From Zingiber officinale (lineage: Eukaryota; Streptophyta; Magnoliopsida; Zingiberales; Zingiberaceae), in assembly GCF_018446385.1 (NCBI RefSeq), contig NW_024589882.1:37901-101900 (forward strand): a DNA stretch of 64,000 nucleotides. The letters are read 5' to 3'. The notes beneath the pieces are model-generated. The model was not told the DNA's origin and did not search any database. It was given only the letters and a program-made list of their open reading frames with translations. Position numbers and translations under genes: made by a program. Positions 57,288 to 64,000 of the stretch are shown piece by piece. Each line of letters opens with the position of its first letter. The first letter of the stretch is position 1.

Positions 57288-58573
57288 CTAAGCTACCATA
57301 TCTTTTACCATACATCTTATTCCCATTCCCTCCACATGCCGATCGAAAGCTTTCGCCGGAAGGGCCTTAGTGAAAGGATCTGCCAGGTTATCTGCTGATG
57401 CAATCTTGGCGATGACAACTTCTCCTCGCTTCACGATATCTCGTATCAGGTGGTACTTGCGCTCTATATGTTTACTTGCCTTATGAGCTCGTGGTTCCTT
57501 CGAGTTTGCAACTGCACCGCTATTATCACAATAAATTGTGATGATTTTGGGCAAACCAGGAATCACATCTAAGTCCATTAGAAAGTTCCTGAGCCATACT
57601 GCTTCTTTAGCTACCTCAGAGGCTGCTACATACTCAGCTTCCATGGTTGAGTCCAAGACGCATTTCTGCTTAACACTCCTCCATGAAATGACTCCACCTC
57701 CTAAAGTAAACACATAGCCTGATGTAGACTTACTGTTGTCCCTATCTGATTGGAAATCTGAATCCGTGTAACCTACAGGGAGCAAACCGTTTGCTTGGTA
57801 AACTAGCATATAATCTCTAGTCCTTCTCAGGTACTTTAATATATGCTTTACCGTAGTCCAATGTCCTTATCCAGGGTTACTCTGATATCTGCTGACCATG
57901 CCCACGGCAAAACATATATCAGGTCTAATACATATCATTGCATACATAAGGCTTCCTACAGCCCAACAATAAGGAACCGCTTTCATGTCTTTTATCTCTT
58001 TTGATGTCTTCGGAGACATCTCTTTAGATATAGCTATTCCATGCCTAAAAGGTAAGAAACCTCTCTTGGAATCCTGCATGCTAAAACGAGCAAGGACTGT
58101 ATCTATATATGAAGCTTGGGATAGACACAACATTCTTTTCTTGCGATCCCTTATTACTTTGATCCCAAGAATGTGTGCACAATCTCCTAAGTCCTTCATA
58201 TCAAATTGTTTGGACAACCATACCCTTACGTCTGATAATACCTTGACATTGTTGCCAATTAACAAAATATCATCTACGTATAAAATAAGAAATACCACCA
58301 CGTTTTCGTTACACTTCTTATATACACAAGACTCATCCGGACTCTGAATAAATCCATATGACTGGATTACTTCATTAAACCAGATGTTCCAAGATCTTGA
58401 AGCTTGCTTTAGTCCATAAATTGACCGATTGAGTTTGCACACTAGATGCTCTTTGCTTTTTTCAATGAACCCTTCTGGTTGCTTCATATGGATGTTCTCT
58501 TCAAGACTTCCATTAAGGAAAGCTGTCTTGACATCCATTTGCCAAATCTCATAATCCATATGAGCAGCAATGG
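57288..58573 (-). pseudogene. Copia RT (C-terminal half) and RNase H
   Basis: 58573-57867: RT with WQMDVKTAFLNGSLEENIHM, KQPEGFIEKSKEHLVCKL and the catalytic YVDDILLIGNN box, ending in a stop after RYQSNPG. 57809-57288: RNase H with [40 protein letters not shown] and the C-terminal ADNLADPFTKALP. The two frames are separated by a break of about 60 bases. The upstream part continues at 61800 after the solo LTR insert. Best preserved copia pol in the window, but not functional. Confidence 0.93.
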
Positions 58574-58578
58574 ATAAG
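58574..58578. other. Target-site duplication of the solo LTR
   Basis: ATAAG here and at 61795-61799, directly bordering the TG...CA insert. Confidence 0.92.
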
Positions 58579-61500
58579 TGTCACGCCCCCAGAGGAGTCC
58601 TTACCGAAAAATTTCGGCAGCATCTCCCCTGTACGGGTGACAATCTGAGACATACATACATACAAAATACATCAACCACATACGGCTAGAATATATCTAC
58701 ACAACCACGCAGTTATATAATCAGCCCACTCGGCTGGAACAGAAATAAACACAACCACGCAGTTATATAAATATATTAATCAGCCCACACGGCTATACTA
58801 AAAACCATCACAGCGGAAATCACAAACAACGATCACAAAACACAAAGCAACTAACTGCGAGCCGGCTCAGCTTGACACAATAATATCAAACCAAATACAA
58901 GAGAACACAAATACATAAACAAGTACAAAACCCAAAATACAAATAACGTAAGAAATACCAAAATCTTAAGGTCGTCCTCAAATGTGACGTGGGACTGGCG
59001 GACAGGATCTCCAGGCGACTCCATACATCCTTTACCTGCTACCTGGTGAAATTACCAATATACGGGGTGGTGAGTATAAAGACTCAGCGGGTAATAGACA
59101 GATAGTGCATGAGTATAGTAAATCAAACTAGAGATGCAAAGGTATACAGTCTCGTATGGAAATAGCAGATACTACAGTGATATCATAATAAGTGTCCATA
59201 CCTGAAACCATATCCTAGGCTAGTAGTAAAAGGTAAAGTGTAGCAAAGTCCTGCTACAGTACTGCTCATAACTACATGGTATCGTGTGAGGTATATACAT
59301 GTCAACAGTAAGCAAGTCAGTGTCTAAACACATATCACAGGTATAAATCTCAACCTATGTAAGCATAACAGCATAAATAAACAACAACAGCATAAGCTAG
59401 TAACAGCAGCATAGATAAGCAACAACAGCATAAGTAAACAACCAGCAGATATAATAACAACAGCGTATGTACGGATGGTCACCCCGCCACCTCTCTGCAC
59501 CACGACCCCTGTATGGTCGAGAGGCCGGATCGATGACAACTGTACCACCCAAAGGCCGCCACTACTCTCGAGTGACCGGATGGACAGGTGCATAGTAGCT
59601 GAATAGCTACGTCTGCGACGGGGGTCCCTGCTGCCCGCGACTCCAGCTATCACTACCCATGAGTGTGCGAGTGGGGGCACGACAGGACATGCGGCACGCT
59701 CCAGCTACCACTACCCATGAGTGGCCGAGCGTGCGGCCCTGGCCAACAACCGCCTCAACCACAAGGGAGACAGGATCGTCGGCAATGCATGCAATGACAT
59801 GATGCGAACAATGCAACAGTCATCATATATATATAAACAGAAACAGGTATGCTACATGAAGCCAGCATGCTCAGTAAGGTGTGTAAATAAACAGCAACCA
59901 AAGCATGTAAACATGGTATCAGGTGTCTATATATCCAATACCTAATATCTAATGTCTGGCATCTGGTATCTGGTATCTGATACCTAGTAATATAGTATCT
60001 GCTAAATATCATCGATAGCAACGAGAGACTGTATAGATACAGAAACGAGTAGCTCAAAGATTGAGTGGAAGTATCAAACGCAGGAAAAATAAGAGTGGAG
60101 TCAAGATAGATACAGCAACTATCTGAACATAAAGCTCATGCACTAGGATCAAAATACTAAAGAGATAAAGCAAGAAGTACCCGCCTTTATACGTAGATCG
60201 TGCCAAACGAGTTCACGTCGAGACGCTCATCTCGGAACAAAGTCCTGCAGATCACAATATGTATAATGTAGCTAATCAAGTAGGAACTAAATAACTAAAC
60301 AGAATCCCTAATCTAATTAGGGTAATGCTATTCGAACATGATCCTGAAGTAATCCCCCAATCAACCTTAATTATACTACAACCTAATTAGATTAGGTTTA
60401 CATGAATCATCAATTAATCCAATCATTTAATCCTTGAGTTTCTCAACTTCTTAATTAACATAAATCCATTAATTTATTTACAAGCCAATCCTAGCATCAA
60501 TTGTCAATAAACAACCAATCCATAATATACTAATGATTATCATCCAATTATATAAATTCTTCATCACCGATCAACTATAGTGATCTTCATTAATCCTTAA
60601 TCCATCTTAAACCACTAATCACCCATTAAGCAATCTCTACAGGTTAGCAACCTCAATATCGAAATGAACCAATCCTTTGCTCACAACTAACACTTCCAAC
60701 TTCAAAAAAAAAATAGAATCGATCTCATATAGCAAACAAAACAATGGATTTAATTTGGTACTAATCCACTTTTATACAAATCTTACCTTAATCAAGAACC
60801 ACCATAAACTGGTTGAGGTGACTGCACAGACTGGAGCAAAACTATGTCACTGCCTGCCAAGACAAACACCCAGATCAGCGAGACAATCGCCCAAATCAAC
60901 GTCGTATAGAGACTAAAACTCAAATCCAACCCTAGGGTTAACAATTACCTCCAAGGACCAGTCCAGATCCGTAATCACCTCTCGGATGGATGCTAACAGC
61001 TGCTGTGATGATGAGCCAAGGCAAGGGGACAGTGCGACATCATCACTAGGGCATCAGGAGGTGGCTGCAACTAGTCTGTGAGAAGGGTGAAGAATCGAGG
61101 CAAAGGAAAGGATGGCGATAGTGTGTCATCAGCTCGATCATGCGACGATGCCGAGTAGAGCCGTGGCGAAATCGGGCATCGATGGATTGAGAAGAAGAGG
61201 ATGCAGTGGACCAGGACGACGACATTGATGGCTGGCAGCATTGGACGCCGGCGTCTCACGGTTGGGGTGATACCGCGACACGAGAGGGAGAGGGAATCGA
61301 CATCAATAAACGATCTAGAAGTGGATCGACAAGTTAGGGCTTAGGCGAAGAAAGGTGCGATCGGGAAAAAGCTCGGCGTCGGCAAGATCAGGAGGCGGTG
61401 TTGCAGCATCGAGGTCGTGAGCACGTTGTCGGCTGGGGACTTCACCGGCGGCAATCGGGAGGGAGAGATTGGTCGCGGCAGCGTGAAGATGAGAGGGGAG

Positions 61501-61794
61501 GTGGAGATCGGGAATGAGGAAGAGAATGGAATCGTGCGACGATTAAAGAGGAAGGGTAGATCACTTATACTAAAGGTTTAATCAATGTAACCCTAGTTTA
61601 ACTCCTCAATCAACTCCCATTTAATTGGGACCCTAAAGAGGTTTTCCCGTAGTCTAATAATTGATGCCCTTAAAATACGTCATACGAGCTCCGATTAAAT
61701 CCCAGAAAATTCATAAAAATTCCTGAAAAATCTAATAAGATTATTTTTCCAATAATCTTATTATTTAATTATTATTTGGGCACCATATTTTACA
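58579..61794. repeat. Solo LTR, 3216 bp (probably Ty3/gypsy)
   Basis: Begins TGTCACGCCCCC, ends CATATTTTACA, flanked by ATAAG on both sides, inserted in the copia RT. The sequence holds no primer site, polypurine tract or polymerase frame, so it is a solo LTR left by LTR-LTR recombination or an unusually long LTR-only unit. TGTCACG starts and AAATTCC-rich ends are common in gypsy LTRs. Internal short repeats: ACAACCACGCAGTTATATAA at about 58697 and 58748, AACAACAGCATAAG at 59380-59440, and GGTATCTG at 59950-60000. Open frames such as 59324-59680 are taken as chance. Confidence 0.85.
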
Positions 61795-61799
61795 ATAAG

Positions 61800-63462
61800 A
61801 TTATCCGGATAGACTTAATCATGACTACCGGTGAAAAGGTTTCATCATAATCGATTCCCTCTTTCTGAGTGTACCCTTTCGCAACAAGCCTAGCTTTGAA
61901 GGTTTCTACCTTCCCGTCTGTCCCTCTTTTCCTTTTGTAGATCCACTTGCATCCAACGGCTTTTACACCATCAGGTGGTTCTACAAGCTCCTAGACCTTA
62001 TTAGAGTACATAGACTCTATTTCAAAATTCATCACCTTTTTCCAAGATGCTGCATCTATATCTTGGAGTGCTTCGTCATATATCCGGGGATCAGGTTCAT
62101 GTTTACCAGGATCAAGTCCGAAGACTCTCCCAAAAACATGAATCTCTCAGGCTGTCTTACAGCCCTCCCACTACGACGAGGCACTGTCTGTGGTTGTGTA
62201 TCATGTGTGACACGTGTTGCAGTCTCTTGTGGTACTTCATCTTGTACTGTTGGTACTATAGTAGACGTGCCCTCTCTTAGTTCTTCTAAAACAACTTTAC
62301 TACTGGGGGCTTGTGATCCATTATATAGTCTTCTTCTAAAAACTGGGCATTGGTGCTAACAATGACCTTCTAGTCTTTAGGACTATAAAATAAACCTCCT
62401 TTCGTTCCTTTGGGATATCCTACAAATACGCGAACTTCTGTACGAGATTCTAACTTATCAGCATCTGGTTTCAGCACATGTGCTGGACTACCCCCAAATC
62501 CGAATATGTCTTAGACTGGGTTTTCGCTCATTCCACAATTCTGTGGGAGTAGAAGAAACTGATTTAGAAGGTACTAAGTTCAGAACGTATACTATTGTTT
62601 CCAGAGCATATCCCCAAAACGAATTTGGTAATTCTGAATAACTCATCATCGATATAACCATCTCCATAAGAGTCCTATTCCTTCGTTCTGCCACACCATT
62701 CTGTTGGGGTGTTCCAGGTGCAGACAATTGGGATTGAATCCCGACCTCTGATAAGTAATTCCTAAACTCTCCTAAGAGGTATTCGCCACCACGATCAGAC
62801 CGTAGTGTCTTGATACTTTTACCTAGTCGTTTCTCCACATCAGCCTTGTATTCTTTGAACTTATCAAAGCACTCGGACTTGCGGCGCATTAGGTAAATGT
62901 ATCCGTATCTTGAATAATCATCTATAAAAGAGACAAAATATTCAAAACCACCTCTTGCTTGGACAGACATAGAACCACACAAATCAGAATGAACCAATTC
63001 TAACACTTCTTTGGCTCTGTACCCCTTGGCCTTGAAAGGCCTCTTGGTCATTTTACCTTCCAAGCAAGATTCACAAGTTGGAAAATTTTCCAACTCTAAT
63101 GAACTCAAAAGTCCATCGGCTATAAGCCTCTGAATCCTACTTAAGTTAATATGACCAAGCCTTAGATGCCAAAGATATGCTTGGTTCATTTCCGAAGGTT
63201 CTTTTCTCTTATTAGAGTTAGAAGATGAGTTATAAATTTCCATGTTTTGCTTTGTGGGAGAAATTGAATTTAAAGTATACAAATTGCCAACTAATGCACC
63301 AGAACAGATAATCACTTTATTTCTCTTAATAACTACATCGTTACTAAAGGAAACTGAATATCCATCTAAAAACAGTTTAGAAACTGAAATTAAATTCTTT
63401 CTAAAACTGGGTACATAAAGATAATTTCTTAAAACCAAATTTCTATTTCTACTAAAAACCAT
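61800..63462 (-). pseudogene. Copia integrase and RT N-terminal part
   Basis: 63462-62488: pre-integrase zinc finger (HLRLGHINLSRIQRLIADGL; CESCLEGKMTKRPF) and integrase core with catalytic HSDLCG, RSDRGGEYLLGEF and NGVAERRNRTLME, open for 324 codons. From 62487 to 61800 the RT start follows in broken frames ([29 protein letters not shown]). It is truncated at 63462, lacking protease and gag, where it meets a plus-strand copia LTR fragment. Confidence 0.92.
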
Positions 63463-64000
63463 TGGAAGGTCGTAGTGTAATTAGGTGTTAGTTTATCTTA
63501 ACTATATAATTACACTAGTACACTTAGAGTGTATTGAGTAGGACCATTTGAGGTCATTCCTTTTATACTGACTTTATGAAGCAACAAAGACCTTAGTTAT
63601 TATGGAAGTGTATGCTCTTAATCCTGATATAATAACAAACACATATATTTGATATTTATTTCTTTAATTTATCAATGGGTGAGATTTAGTTCGATAAATC
63701 AATAAGCCCGATAAGTTGGGAAATGATATCACTTATAGTGTGTGTTGTTGATTATAGAAGGAAACTGTGTCCTAGTGATCTAGGTTGAGAATGTCCCCAA
63801 GAGGAGCTCATAAGGATTGTCATGTTAAACCCTGCAGGTGGACTTAGTCCGACATGACGATGAAGTTGAGTGGTACTACTCTTGGAGCTAGATATTAATT
63901 AAGTGAGTTGTTAGTAACTTACTTAATTAGTGGACATTTGTTATCTTAAACACAGGGAGACTAACACACTCATAATAAGAAGGAGCCCAAAAATGTAATT
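63463..64000 (+). repeat. Copia LTR fragment (plus strand), runs off the window
   Basis: From GGAAGGTCGTAGTGTAATTA it aligns with 742-1270 and inverted with 44030-44560. The LTR start is missing, cut at the junction with the inverted pol. Confidence 0.88.

Larger units (their letters stand above)
44777..63462 (-). mobile_element. Ty1/copia element interrupted by CACTA and a solo LTR
   Basis: Reading leftward: integrase region (63462-62488), RT (62487-61800), solo LTR insert (61794-58579), RT and RNase H (58573-57288), polypurine tract, 3' LTR (57266-55053 and 44938-44777) split by the CACTA element. Protease, gag and 5' LTR are missing: the sequence breaks at 63462 into another LTR. A gap of only six bases (ATTAAT) separates its left end from the next copia LTR. 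Confidence 0.88.

Noticed and set aside
59324-59680. Coding frames inside the solo LTR
   Set aside because: Repeat-rich, unlike any known family, and on DNA defined as an LTR by its ends and target duplication.

Overview
This is plant nuclear DNA, very probably from a monocot. It is almost entirely nested transposable elements with a few host-gene islands. Support for a plant: spliced genes with GT-AG introns, a TPS-b terpene synthase with the RR(x8)W motif, fragments of plant gene families (DUF639, BSK kinase, NIPA Mg2+ transporter, ERF, ent-kaurene synthase) and plant-type LTR and CACTA elements. A Zingiberales (ginger-family-like) source is only a guess from the TPS and repeat character.

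Layout. 1-1302: 3' end of a Ty1/copia element and its truncated LTR. 1506-2578: remnant of a DUF639 gene. 2579-5645: AT-rich DNA and LTR-like debris. 5646-6572 and 23782-24300: two pieces of a minus-strand copia LTR. Between them lie a CACTA element (6573-14638) filled with captured host gene fragments (ERF, ribosomal P2, a TPX2-like piece, NIPA transporter) and a Ty3/gypsy chromovirus (14639-23781) with an intact 1544-codon polyprotein. 24301-30190: a BSK kinase exon relic, a 1.2-kb block present twice in direct orientation, and SINE-like relics. 30276-32567: a seven-exon monoterpene-synthase-type gene carrying two single-base losses. 32681-34845: an orphan CACTA end, a microsatellite and a Cassandra TRIM with 5S-rRNA-derived LTR.

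34846-44770: a degenerate plus-strand copia element fused head to head with an inverted copia fragment. 44777-63462: a minus-strand copia element interrupted by a 10.1-kb CACTA element (44939-55052; TAG target duplication) and by a 3.2-kb solo LTR (58579-61794; ATAAG target duplication). 63462-64000: another copia LTR fragment running off the window.

How the parts relate. The large CACTA element encodes both proteins expected for En/Spm-type mobility: a TNP2-like transposase (TnpD type, one frameshift in an A8 run) and a TnpA-like protein that ends in a Ulp1-type cysteine protease domain with His, Asp and Cys visible. Its last intron holds antisense exons of an ent-kaurene-synthase-like gene. 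The smaller CACTA element shares both arms with it but has lost the transposase genes and carries at least four host gene pieces, so it looks like a non-autonomous gene-capturing derivative. Its two flanks do not share a target duplication, which suggests it is a recombinant of two insertions. The only host gene of near-normal structure is the terpene synthase.
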